DNA of 64,000 nt from Rhizobium sp. NRK18 (lineage in GTDB: Bacteria; Pseudomonadota; Alphaproteobacteria; Rhizobiales; Rhizobiaceae), in the NCBI RefSeq assembly GCF_024385575.1, contig NZ_JANFMV010000001.1, forward strand, positions 1,331,681 through 1,395,680, in the 5' to 3' direction. Positions 23,967 through 32,451 of this stretch are shown here, piece by piece. The notes beneath the pieces were generated by a model. It was given only the letters and a program-made list of their open reading frames with translations. It ran no database searches and was not told the DNA's origin. Position 1 is the first letter of the stretch. Each line of letters opens with the position of its first letter. The translations under genes and the position numbers were made by a program.

Positions 23967-25283
23967 ATGACATTGTCCCGCAGAAACTGGGTTCCCGAAC
24001 AGTGTGAAACGCGCGTGCTGGAGATTGCCGGCGAGGTTGCCGAGCAGGCGTCCGGCGACGTGCTCGCCCGCGTCGAAGCGCTGGCGGAGCGCAACCGCGA
24101 GATCCACGAGAAGGAATGCTTCAATCTCAACCCGGCGACCAACGTCATGAACCCCAAGGCCGAGGCGCTGCTGGCTTCGGGCATCGGCACGCGCCCTTCG
24201 CTCGGCTATCCCGGCGACAAGTATGAGATGGGGCTGGAGGCGATCGAGGAGATCGAAGTGATCGCCGCCGAACTGGCGGCGGAAGTGTTCGACGCGAAAT
24301 ATGCGGAAATCCGCGTGCCGTCGGGCGCGCTCGCCAATCTCTTCGGCTTCATGGCGACCTGCAAGCCGGGCGACACGATCATCGCGCCGCCGGCCTCGAT
24401 CGGCGGTCATGTGACGCATCACATTGCCGGCTGCGCCGGTCTCTACGGCCTGCGCACCGTTCCGGCACCCGTCCGTGCCGACGGCTATACCGTGGATGTC
24501 GATGGCTTGCGTGCGCTTGCCCGCAGCGAGCGGCCGCGCCTGATCACGGTCGGCGGCAGCCTCAACCTGTTCGAGCATCCGGTTGCCGAAGTGCGGGCGA
24601 TTGCCGACGAGGTCGGCGCCAAGGTGATGTTCGATGCCGCCCATCAGTGCGGGATTATTGCCGGCAAGGCGTGGACGAACCCGCTGGATGCGGGCGCGCA
24701 TTTCATGACGATGAGCACGTACAAGAGCCTCGGCGGCCCGGCCGGCGGGCTGATCGTCACCAACGAGGCGGAGATTGCCAAGGCGCTCGACGCTATCGCC
24801 TTCCCGGGCATGACCGCCAATTTCGATGCGGCCAAGTCGGCGGCGCTCGCCGTCACCATGCTCGACTGGCGCGATTTCGGTCAGGCTTACGCAGCGGAAA
24901 TGATCCGCATGTCGATGGCGCTCGCCGAATCCCTGGCCCAGGAAGGCCTGCCGGTCTTTGCCGGCGCGGACGGCTATACCCGGTCCCACCAGTTCGCCAT
25001 CGAGGCGGCTGAGTTCGGCGGCGGGCAGGCGGCGTCGAAGACGCTGCGCCGCGCCGGCTTCCTCGCCTGCGGCATCGGCCTGCCGATCGCGGACGTCAAG
25101 GGTGACATGAACGGTCTTCGCATCGGCACGCCGGAACTCACGCGCTGGGGCATGACGGCGGCCGACGCGCCGCGGCTTGCCAAGCTGATCGCCGCCGGCC
25201 TGAAGCGCAATGACCCGGAGGCGCTTGCGCCCGAGGTTGCCGAATGGCGCCGGACATTCGATACCGTGCACTTCGTCAACTAA
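23967..25283 (+). CDS. SHMT-like fold-type I PLP enzyme
   Basis: 438-aa PLP enzyme related to serine hydroxymethyltransferase. The core reads MFDAAHQCGIIAGKAWTNPL with D223 (pyridine N) and H226, then FMTMSTYKSLGGPAGG with the Schiff-base lysine K253, matching SHMT THKTLRGPRGG in position. The N-terminal LNPATNVMNPKAEALLASG resembles the SHMT ENFTSxxV region but differs. It may be an alpha-methylserine hydroxymethyltransferase or another aldolase of beta-hydroxy amino acids. AAGGAG precedes ATG 23967. The housekeeping glyA is probably elsewhere. Confidence 0.82.
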   Translation: MTLSRRNWVPEQCETRVLEIAGEVAEQASGDVLARVEALAERNREIHEKECFNLNPATNVMNPKAEALLASGIGTRPSLGYPGDKYEMGLEAIEEIEVIAAELAAEVFDAKYAEIRVPSGALANLFGFMATCKPGDTIIAPPASIGGHVTHHIAGCAGLYGLRTVPAPVRADGYTVDVDGLRALARSERPRLITVGGSLNLFEHPVAEVRAIADEVGAKVMFDAAHQCGIIAGKAWTNPLDAGAHFMTMSTYKSLGGPAGGLIVTNEAEIAKALDAIAFPGMTANFDAAKSAALAVTMLDWRDFGQAYAAEMIRMSMALAESLAQEGLPVFAGADGYTRSHQFAIEAAEFGGGQAASKTLRRAGFLACGIGLPIADVKGDMNGLRIGTPELTRWGMTAADAPRLAKLIAAGLKRNDPEALAPEVAEWRRTFDTVHFVN

Positions 25284-25303
25284 AGACCGGCAATGGCTCC
25301 AGG

Positions 25304-25331
25304 AACGTGGCGGATCGATCTTCGCCACGTT
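25304..25331. terminator. Hairpin between SHMT-like gene and sugar operon
   Basis: 9-bp stem AACGTGGCG (25304-25312) / CGCCACGTT (25323-25331) with a 10-nt loop, between two converging genes. No T tract follows on either strand, so strength is uncertain. Confidence 0.5.
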
Positions 25332-26615
25332 TCAGTCGATGGCGTCGGCGTAGATGTCCAGGATGCGTTCGATGCTGGCGAGGATGAGGTCGTGCGCCAT
25401 TGGCCTGACCTTTCCACTCTCGACGAGCGGTTCCAGATGGCCGAGATACTGGCTGATGAGCGGTCGCGGTATCCGAACTCCCTCAAGATCGGCAAGCAGC
25501 GCGGAAACGGCCGCTTGCGCTGCGGGGTCGGGCCAGTAATAGCGGATGCGGTCCGAAAACGAATAGTGCCGCTGGACGTACTGCTCCGCTTCGGTGCCGT
25601 GGTAGTACTTGCGCCAGTTGCCCGGCTTTTCCTGCATCAAACGCTCCATGCTCGCGGCGAGACTTTCCCGGCGGCTTTCCGGAACGAGAATGCCGGCGAT
25701 GCTGTCGAGGCCGTAAAGCGCTTCCCTGAGCGCAAAGGTCAGCCACGGCCCGACCTTCAGGATGGCGAACCCGTCGTCGACGAGTTGGCGCAGCGCCTGC
25801 GGGCTCTGATAGTCCGTCGAATGGGCCTCGAGGACGAATTGCGGCATGTCGTTCAAAGTGGCGGACAGGCTGATTGCCTTCGCCGGCGCGTATTCCACGA
25901 CGTCGGCATTCCCGAATTCGACGCCGGGCTGGACGACGACCCCGGTCACCCGTTCGAAGGCGCTTTCCAGCCCCAGCTTTGAAAACGCGTCCCGGTGGAT
26001 TTCGACTGTCCGCAGCGCGTCTTCGGGCTTTGTGACTTCCAGATGGTCCAGCGCTTCCGAAGCGCCGCCTGGAACGGGCACTTCTGTGCCGATGATGTAG
26101 GCGGGCAGGGCGCCGCCGGTTGCCTCAACCGAGCGTTCGGCGGCGGCGGCAAGCGTTGCCGCGCGCCGGGCAATCACTTCGTCCGGCAGCGGCGTGGGGT
26201 CGTCGGAGGAGCTCATGCTGGTGTCGAGGTGCAGCTTGGTGAAGCCTGCAGCGGCGAAGGCTTCGATCATCGTTACGGCCTTTTCCATGGCCGTTTCCGC
26301 ATTGAGTGCGGTCCACGGATTGGGGCCGAGATGATCGCCACCCAGCAGCAGCCGGTCGAGCGGAAAGCCGACCTTGCCGGCGATTTCTTCGACGAAGCTG
26401 CGGAAGTCTGCTGGCGTCATGCCGGTATAGCCGCCGTCCTGGTTCACCTGATTGCAGGTCGCTTCGATCAGCACCGGTCCCTCGCGACGAAGACCATGGC
26501 GAAAGGCCGCCTCGATCACCATCGGATGGGCCGAGCAGACGGAGACGATGCCCGGCCGTCGGCCAGCGCGCCGGGCCGCGGGCATGTCGGCGAATTGTCT
26601 GGTGACGCTGGTCAT
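25332..26615 (-). CDS. KbaZ/GatZ-family protein, probably a hexulose-6-phosphate 4-epimerase
   Basis: 427-aa protein of the tagatose-bisphosphate aldolase non-catalytic subunit family (GIVSVCSAHPMVIEAAFRHG; EATCNQVNQDGGYTGMTPADF; GGDHLGPNPW; KLHLDTSMSSSDD). No KbaY/GatY partner is nearby. From established work, orphan members in Agrobacterium act as D-tagatose-6-phosphate 4-epimerase, giving fructose 6-phosphate. That fits the isomerase and kinase genes upstream. His, Asp and Cys in CSAHP and GGDHLGP are likely metal ligands. It overlaps pfkB by 4 bp and is the last gene of the LacI-controlled operon. Confidence 0.85.
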   Translation of the reverse strand: MTSVTRQFADMPAARRAGRRPGIVSVCSAHPMVIEAAFRHGLRREGPVLIEATCNQVNQDGGYTGMTPADFRSFVEEIAGKVGFPLDRLLLGGDHLGPNPWTALNAETAMEKAVTMIEAFAAAGFTKLHLDTSMSSSDDPTPLPDEVIARRAATLAAAAERSVEATGGALPAYIIGTEVPVPGGASEALDHLEVTKPEDALRTVEIHRDAFSKLGLESAFERVTGVVVQPGVEFGNADVVEYAPAKAISLSATLNDMPQFVLEAHSTDYQSPQALRQLVDDGFAILKVGPWLTFALREALYGLDSIAGILVPESRRESLAASMERLMQEKPGNWRKYYHGTEAEQYVQRHYSFSDRIRYYWPDPAAQAAVSALLADLEGVRIPRPLISQYLGHLEPLVESGKVRPMAHDLILASIERILDIYADAID

Positions 26616-27559
26616 GCCCGATGCTCCTGGCTGGAAATGAATGCTTCGATGTCGGCTATGGCGTGAATGCCTTCCATCGGGCCTTTGCGCGTCACGGCTA
26701 GCGCGCCAGCCGCCGTGGCAATGCGCATGGCATGCTCCGGCTTGGCACCGCGAAGCCACATCGAGACGAAGGCTGCCCCGAAGCAGTCACCGGCCCCTGT
26801 TGGGTCGACTTCCTCGACCGGAAATGCGGTGCTCGTGACGGTCCGTTCCCGATCGACATAGACTGCGCCGGCAGCGCCTTTCTTCAGAACGACCACTGAA
26901 GGCCCTCGGACTAGAATGGACCGGATGGCTTCCGCTTCGGAATTTTCGTCCGTGAACAGGAACAGTTCGTCGCCGCTCGGCAGGAAGACGTCGGTCAGCT
27001 CGAAAACTTTCGCCAGTGCCTCACGCATGCCCGGCAGCGAGAGAATCTCGCGCCGGATATTGGGGTCGAATGACACGGTACCGCGCCGTTCCTTGATGGC
27101 GGCGATCCCCTGTAGCGCCACCTCGGTCGCTTCCGGTGAAAACAGGGAGGAGCCCATCACGTGCATATGATCGGCGCCCTGAACCAGCGCACGCGCTGCG
27201 TCGCCAAAGGCAAGCCCGCCCGCGGCGCTGTGCTTGATGTTGAAGACGAAATGCCGGCTGCCGTCACTGCGATAAGTGACGAATGCCGTGCCGGTCGGCA
27301 GCTCGGGATGGATCGTGATGGCTGAAACGTCGGCGCTCAGCGCTTCCAGCCGGCGAATGTTCAGTGTTCCGAAATCGTCGTTGCCGACACATCCGATCAG
27401 CCCGGCAGGCTGGCCGAGGGCCGCCGCCTGGCCGATGAAAATGGCGGGCGCGCCGGAGGGAAACGGTCCGACCAGCGGGCCGGCCGTCAGGAAGCTCTGG
27501 TCCAGCCTGTCCGCCATGATCTCGACGAGAATCTCTCCCGAAGTGACGATTTTCTTCAC
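26612..27559 (-). CDS. PfkB-family sugar kinase
   Basis: 315-aa ribokinase-like kinase. The PfkB-2 signature DPTGAGDCFGAAF places the catalytic base at D258. The N-terminal SGEILVEIM, PSGAPAIFIGQAAALG and IGCVGNDDFG segments bind sugar. The GTG at 27559 (GAGGGAGA 5 bp upstream) is preferred over an upstream GTG at 27592. Expected reaction: ATP-dependent phosphorylation of a keto- or aldo-sugar, perhaps the 6-position of a hexulose. It lies between ROK and kbaZ. Confidence 0.88.
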   Translation of the reverse strand: MKKIVTSGEILVEIMADRLDQSFLTAGPLVGPFPSGAPAIFIGQAAALGQPAGLIGCVGNDDFGTLNIRRLEALSADVSAITIHPELPTGTAFVTYRSDGSRHFVFNIKHSAAGGLAFGDAARALVQGADHMHVMGSSLFSPEATEVALQGIAAIKERRGTVSFDPNIRREILSLPGMREALAKVFELTDVFLPSGDELFLFTDENSEAEAIRSILVRGPSVVVLKKGAAGAVYVDRERTVTSTAFPVEEVDPTGAGDCFGAAFVSMWLRGAKPEHAMRIATAAGALAVTRKGPMEGIHAIADIEAFISSQEHRA

Positions 27560-27664
27560 TGGCTCTCCCTCGTCCGTGTTTTGTGTGGGCACCGCCCCAA
27601 GCAGCTCTTCTGCCTCATGCCGGATGTATTACCCCTGTCTCGCGAATACGTCGAATGGCGAGCG

Positions 27665-28651
27665 TTAAAATTCCAGAACGCCCGGTTTCGCCACGGGATG
27701 AAATGCGAGATCTCGTCCCGGCAGGGCAAGAGCCGCGGCGCCGACAAGACCGGAATTCTGGCCAAGCGCGGCCCGCACCACCGGCACTTCGCGAAAGGCC
27801 GGCATGGCCCGCCGTGCGATATGATCCGCAATGCCGGCATGAAGCCGGTCGAATTCGTTCGACAGGCCGCCACCCATGACGACGATCTCGGGGCTGAGAA
27901 TGTGGATGAGGTTGGTGATCCCGCGCCCCAGCGTCTCGGCTTCCTCGTCGATCAATTGATTGGCGAAGGTATCGCCGTCCCGGGCGGCGCGGAATATCGC
28001 CCGGCTGTTGATCGGACTGCCGTCCCGGCCGAGCACCGTGTCGGTTCGTTCGGTTGCACGCTGGCGCGCGCGCCGAGTGAAGGCCGTTCCCGACGCATAG
28101 GCTTCGAAGCATCCACGGTTGCCGCAAGGGCAGGGTTCTCCGTCCGGCGTGATGGTCATATGGCCGACATGGCCGGCCATGCCCATGCGGCCGCGAACGA
28201 CGCGCCCGTCGGCGATGATGCCGCCGCCGATGCCGGTGCTGACGGTGACGTAGACGAGGCTGTCATATCCCTTTCCGGCGCCAAACTGCCATTCGCCGAT
28301 GGCTGCGGCGATGCCGTCGTTTTCCAGCGAGACTGTGAGGCCGAACTGTCGTTCCAGTTCTGCGCGCAGGGGAAAGCCGGCAAAACCCGAAAGGGTGGGG
28401 ATGTCGCTTGCAATGCCGGTGATGGTATCGACCGGCCCCGGCGTCGACACTCCGACGCCTGCCGGAGCGAGGCTCGGCCGCGAGGCGATCAGGCCACGGG
28501 CCAGGCCGAATATCTGGGAGAGCACCCGCTCGGGGCCGCCGGTCGCATCGGTTTCGTCCTCGTCCTGTGCGAGGATGTTGCCCCGTTCATCGACAAGCGC
28601 CGCGCGAACCGAGGTTCCTCCGAGATCGACACCTATGGCGAAATGCTCCAT
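27665..28651 (-). CDS. ROK-family sugar kinase
   Basis: 328-aa ROK kinase without a DNA-binding domain, so an enzyme rather than a repressor. The phosphate loop is DLGGT (9-13), the catalytic aspartate D112 (LENDG), and the zinc motif PCPCGNRGCFEAY (C174, C176, C181) with nearby His. It is likely a glucokinase- or N-acetylmannosamine-kinase-type enzyme acting on the imported sugar. In-operon with pfkB (105-bp gap) and the Rpe-like gene (15-bp gap). Confidence 0.9.
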   Translation of the reverse strand: MEHFAIGVDLGGTSVRAALVDERGNILAQDEDETDATGGPERVLSQIFGLARGLIASRPSLAPAGVGVSTPGPVDTITGIASDIPTLSGFAGFPLRAELERQFGLTVSLENDGIAAAIGEWQFGAGKGYDSLVYVTVSTGIGGGIIADGRVVRGRMGMAGHVGHMTITPDGEPCPCGNRGCFEAYASGTAFTRRARQRATERTDTVLGRDGSPINSRAIFRAARDGDTFANQLIDEEAETLGRGITNLIHILSPEIVVMGGGLSNEFDRLHAGIADHIARRAMPAFREVPVVRAALGQNSGLVGAAALALPGRDLAFHPVAKPGVLEF

Positions 28652-28666
28652 CGGAACTAGGCCTTC

Positions 28667-29368
28667 TCAAAGGGCGCGGAGCCAAGCCATGCGATCGGCG
28701 AGCGATGGCGCGTTGAAGGCCAGTGAACCGAGGACGACCGTTTCGGCACCGGCCTCTCGCAAAAGCGGCACGGTGTGTTCGCGGATCCCGCCATCGGCGG
28801 CGAGCACGATGCGATGGTCGGCGCCGCAATCGGTGATGATCTTCCTGGCTTCTGCCAGACGGTCGCCGGCCTTCTCGTCGAGACCTTGTCCTTTGACACC
28901 GATCGCGGTGCCGAGCAGGGTGATGAAATCGAGATGGGCGGCATATTTGCGGATCCGCTCCACCGGCGTTTCCACCCGCAACACCATGCCGGCCGCGACC
29001 CGGCGCTTGTCGAGGAGCTCCAGGGCCGCCTCGGCGACGCTCTCGTTTTCGACGTGCAGGCTGATCAGATCGGCGCCGGCATCGGCAAACTGTTCGATCT
29101 GCGGAAGGATGACATCGTCGGCGACCATGAAATGGACATGGATCGGTCGCTTCGACGCCTTGCGCACGCCGGCGACGAGGTCCGGGAAGAACAGCATGGC
29201 CGGGGCAAAGTGACCGTCGGCGACATCGACATGCAGGACGTCGACATAGTGTTCGACGCGGGCGAGGTCGTCGGCAAGCCGCATCAGATCGGCTGACCAG
29301 ACGGAAAATTCGGCGATCAACCGGTCCTTCGGCAGGTCAGCGATCCAGGTCTTGTGTTGATCACTCAT
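28667..29368 (-). CDS. Ribulose-phosphate 3-epimerase-like protein (AlsE/Rpe family)
   Basis: 233-aa TIM barrel. Metal ligands follow the family: H46 and D48 in LHVDVADGHF, H79 in VHFM, and a late Asp in AADGGI. AlsE-type members act on allulose 6-phosphate, Rpe on ribulose 5-phosphate. An operonic second copy beside kinases suggests a hexulose- or pentulose-phosphate in this pathway. ATG 29368 overlaps the hydrolase stop by 8 bp (ATGAGTGA). Confidence 0.87.
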   Translation of the reverse strand: MSDQHKTWIADLPKDRLIAEFSVWSADLMRLADDLARVEHYVDVLHVDVADGHFAPAMLFFPDLVAGVRKASKRPIHVHFMVADDVILPQIEQFADAGADLISLHVENESVAEAALELLDKRRVAAGMVLRVETPVERIRKYAAHLDFITLLGTAIGVKGQGLDEKAGDRLAEARKIITDCGADHRIVLAADGGIREHTVPLLREAGAETVVLGSLAFNAPSLADRMAWLRAL

Positions 29369-30182
29369 GGTCTTCGATCTCCTTGAGAAATTGTCCGAGA
29401 GCCCCGTGGAAGTCCGAGACATAGTGCGCGCGATCTTCCGCCTTGGGCGTGATCTTCACGAGGCGTGTGCCCGGAATTGTCTGGGCGAGAGCTTCGGCGT
29501 GGGAAAAGGGGTGGATGATGTCGCGATCGTGGCCGATGACGAGCGTCGGCACGGTGATGGCGGCGATATCGGCCTCGCTGACGCCGGGGCCGTCATTCGA
29601 GATCGAGGTCAGGAGCGCGGCCGTCATTGCAATGGGCTCCCTCGAAAAGAAGCCCGTGAGCGAGGCGAGATTGTCGGGGGCTTCCTTCGCGAGCCGTTGT
29701 CCGGTCTCGCTGGCGAGGAAGGCAGCCTTGGCTTCTTCCGGCGGCAGGGTTTGCAGCAGATGGCCGACTTCGGCATTCGGCCGCATGTTATGCGGCGCGG
29801 CCGCCGCGATCCAGGCGGGCCGCGCGAGGATGAGGGCACGCACGAGATCGGGTCTCGTGACCGCAAGCCTCAGCGCGATCGCCGCGCCCATCGATATGCC
29901 GCCCACCACCACCGGCGCCGTCAGCCGCGTTTCGATAAAGGCGGCGACATCTTCGGCGAAAGTGGCGATCGACAAGCGGGAAAGATCTCCGGCCCCGGAG
30001 CTGCCGTGCCCGCGCGCTTCGATCGTGATGCGGCGATAGCCCGGCAGGGGCGGGCAGGCTTCGGCGGTCTGCTTCGCGTCGCCGCAAAGGCCGTGCTGGA
30101 AGACGACCGGGATACCCGCCTCGTCGCCGTCGACGTTGAGGACCGTTCCATCACCGGTTTCAAACGGTCCAAGGCTCGTCAT
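29361..30182 (-). CDS. Alpha/beta hydrolase
   Basis: 273-aa hydrolase. The oxyanion region is FQHGLCGD and the nucleophile elbow GGISMG (S97). Acid and His candidates lie in IGHDRDIIHP and DRAHYV. In a sugar operon beside a Gfo/Idh dehydrogenase it could hydrolyse an aldonolactone or sugar ester, but the sequence does not fix this. It overlaps the isomerase gene by 4 bp and the epimerase gene by 8 bp. Confidence 0.87.
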   Translation of the reverse strand: MTSLGPFETGDGTVLNVDGDEAGIPVVFQHGLCGDAKQTAEACPPLPGYRRITIEARGHGSSGAGDLSRLSIATFAEDVAAFIETRLTAPVVVGGISMGAAIALRLAVTRPDLVRALILARPAWIAAAAPHNMRPNAEVGHLLQTLPPEEAKAAFLASETGQRLAKEAPDNLASLTGFFSREPIAMTAALLTSISNDGPGVSEADIAAITVPTLVIGHDRDIIHPFSHAEALAQTIPGTRLVKITPKAEDRAHYVSDFHGALGQFLKEIEDHE

Positions 30183-31012
30183 GCGGACAGGGCCTTCAGA
30201 TGATTGGTGAGGAAGATGGCGACGTCCTTGGCCTCGGAGGCGGCAAGGCCGTGCGTGACGAGGCTGCCCGAGAAGCCGATCTCCGTCAGCTTGCCCAGAT
30301 AGTGGCCGTAGTCGAGAACGCCCTTGCCTGCGGTTGCAAAACGGCCGTCCGGATAGCGATCCTTGGCATGCGCCATCACGATGCGGTCGGCGAGGAGGTC
30401 GATGGCGGCGGATACCGTGCGCCTCCGCTCCTCAGGCGTCGCCACCTCGAACAGGTTCGCCGGGTCGAGCACGATCTTCAGTCGCGGGCTCTGAAGTTCG
30501 GCGATCAGCCGGCGTGCCTTTTCGGCCGAGTTGATGACATTGGCCAGTTCCGGCTCAATGCCGAGATCGACATCATGGCGATCGGCGATCTCCACGGCGA
30601 TGGCCATCGCGTCCACAAGATCGCGCCAGGCCTCCGGCGTGTTGTTGTCGGGGTGCTCTTTCCACTGGTCGATCGGATCGCGGGTGCCGGTGCAGAGCGT
30701 GATGAGCCGGGTCGACATCGCTGCCGAGCTTGCCGCGATCGTCTCCAGCCTGCGGTGTCCGGCGGTGCGTACGGCCGGATCGGGATGGATCATGTTGTAG
30801 GTGCCGGACACGGCAACGATGTCGACACCGGTGCGTGCGGCGGCGCCGGCGACGCGCTTGGCGTCGGCCTCGTCGATGACGTCGGGCATGGAGGGAAGGC
30901 CGGAGCAGGCCATGTTGTACTGGGCCGAGCCGAAACCGGCCGCGGCAACCGCTTCAAGGACCGTCAGCGGGTCCTTGCCATCGAAGGTCTTGGCGAATAT
31001 CCCGAGCTTCAT
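30179..31012 (-). CDS. Sugar phosphate isomerase/epimerase (AP-endonuclease-2 TIM barrel)
   Basis: 277-aa TIM barrel (KLGIFAKTFDGKDPLTVLEAV start; LGIEPELANVINS and KIVLDPANLFEV with Glu and Asp metal ligands; MAHAKD with His). Family members epimerise or isomerise keto-sugars and 3-keto-glycosides, usually with a Gfo/Idh partner, as here. The ATG at 31012 shares a base with the dehydrogenase stop (TGATG). Confidence 0.88.
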   Translation of the reverse strand: MKLGIFAKTFDGKDPLTVLEAVAAAGFGSAQYNMACSGLPSMPDVIDEADAKRVAGAAARTGVDIVAVSGTYNMIHPDPAVRTAGHRRLETIAASSAAMSTRLITLCTGTRDPIDQWKEHPDNNTPEAWRDLVDAMAIAVEIADRHDVDLGIEPELANVINSAEKARRLIAELQSPRLKIVLDPANLFEVATPEERRRTVSAAIDLLADRIVMAHAKDRYPDGRFATAGKGVLDYGHYLGKLTEIGFSGSLVTHGLAASEAKDVAIFLTNHLKALSA

Positions 31013-32088
31013 CAGACACCGCCCGAGACATCGGCAAGTGCGACCGGCTTGCGGCTTTCGACTGAGCGGGCGATCGCGACCATCGCCTGGACCGAGGCGA
31101 GGCCGTCGTCAATGTTTGCGCCTTCCATGGCCGCGCCATCGAGAATGGTGCGGGCAAAGCCCTCAAGCTGACGGCGGTAGAAATGGCCGTCCGCGCCCAG
31201 CACCCGGTGGGTGGCACCATCGGCCTCGCGGAAGATGTCGACCTCGCTCGACTTGTAATACCAGGGGTTATAGGTCTTGCCGAGAATGCTGCCGTTCTGG
31301 CCGTAGATCTGAAAACCTTCGTGCCAGTCCATGCGGACCTGAACCGTCAGGTCGAGATGACCGAGCGTGCCGGAGGCGAATTCCACGTCAACGAACCAGC
31401 ACCAGATTCCGGCGCGCTCGGAAAGCCTTGCATCCACCGAAATGATATCTCCGGCGAAATAGCGCGCCGTGTCGATCAGGTGGCAGCCATGGGCGAGCAT
31501 GTAGTAGCGGCGCAGGTCCGCCTTCGGATTGGTCGACGGCTTTTTCGCGTTGGCGCTGGTGACGATCAGCGGCTGGACCGCATCGGTCATCGGATAGCGG
31601 TGCGTGCTGTCGCAATACCAGGCCTTGAGCGCAACCAGCTCTCCCATCTCGTCGCGGATGAAGGATTTGGCGGCCTGCAGACCCGGATCGAAGCGCTTCA
31701 TGTGGCCGACCTGGAAGACCTTGCCCGAACGGGTCACGGCCGCCTTCAGGTCGCGGCATTCCTCGACGGTGAGGCCGACAGGTTTTTCGCACAGCACATG
31801 CTTGCCGGCTTCGAGCGCCCGGATGGAGGCGGGGACGTGGAAGGCATCCGCGGTCGCGATGATCACCGCGTCGAGATCGGGATCGGACAGCATCATGTCG
31901 TAGTCGTTGTAGCTCTTCTCCGCGCCATGGGCGACGACCATGCGCTCGCGCAGGTCGTCCGCGACATCGCAGATTGCATAGAGATCGGCATTGGCAGCCT
32001 TGGTGCAGCTTTCGAAATGGGCGGCCTGGGCGATCTGGCCGGCGCCCAACACACCGACGCGGAGACGTTTTTCCTGCTTTGCGGGCAT
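31012..32088 (-). CDS. Gfo/Idh/MocA-family oxidoreductase
   Basis: 358-aa NAD(P)-dependent sugar or polyol dehydrogenase. The Rossmann motif GVLGAGQIAQAAH (13-25) and the catalytic-region lysine in CEKPVGLTVEE are present. The distal GHLIDTARYF-like segment (MLAHGCHLIDTARYF) supplies the catalytic Asp/His pair. It is the first gene after the LacI gene in the minus-strand operon. It is probably the entry step, oxidising an imported sugar or glycoside. Confidence 0.9.
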   Translation of the reverse strand: MPAKQEKRLRVGVLGAGQIAQAAHFESCTKAANADLYAICDVADDLRERMVVAHGAEKSYNDYDMMLSDPDLDAVIIATADAFHVPASIRALEAGKHVLCEKPVGLTVEECRDLKAAVTRSGKVFQVGHMKRFDPGLQAAKSFIRDEMGELVALKAWYCDSTHRYPMTDAVQPLIVTSANAKKPSTNPKADLRRYYMLAHGCHLIDTARYFAGDIISVDARLSERAGIWCWFVDVEFASGTLGHLDLTVQVRMDWHEGFQIYGQNGSILGKTYNPWYYKSSEVDIFREADGATHRVLGADGHFYRRQLEGFARTILDGAAMEGANIDDGLASVQAMVAIARSVESRKPVALADVSGGV

Positions 32089-32451
32089 GATATCCTCAAT
32101 GGTTCCTTCAGAGCGTCAGGTGGGTCTGGGGATGGACGAAATGCAGCTTCGACTTGTCGATCGCCGAACGTGAGGCGTTCACCGCCAGCAATTCGGATGC
32201 GCAACAGGGCCTGCTATTGACAAACGCCATATTGAACTCCTCCAGTCGCACGGATGCGGTCCCGGCAGGGCATGCCTCCGGTCCTCCTCTCCTTCAATGG
32301 CACCCGAGTGTAGGGTGGTGTCAAGAGTCTATTTGTCAGGGCGGAGCAAGTTTCTGCTCGGGAATTTTGTCAAGTTATTGAATTAAAAAGATTATAGGAG
32401 AAAATTATTGTTTTCTCTGTGAGATATTATTTTTTATCGCGCGTAACTTTC
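32089..32451. other. Promoter region between LacI gene and catabolic operon
   Basis: 363 bp without a gene, markedly A/T-rich at 32360-32450. It should hold the minus-strand promoter of the Gfo/Idh operon. A TTGACA (minus strand) occurs twice, near 32310-32325 and 32365-32375, and a TATAAT near 32392-32397. None of these combine into a promoter with standard spacing by eye. Confidence 0.5.
32398..32417. repeat. Inverted repeat GAGAAAA-N6-TTTTCTC
   Basis: 7-bp perfect arms at 32398-32404 and 32411-32417, next to a minus-strand TATAAT and 35 bp past the LacI stop. It could be the LacI-family operator or an end-of-gene hairpin. Confidence 0.45.

Noticed and set aside
27665..28651. ROK protein as a transcriptional repressor
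   Set aside because: It has no N-terminal helix-turn-helix and an intact DLGGT and catalytic aspartate, so it is a kinase.
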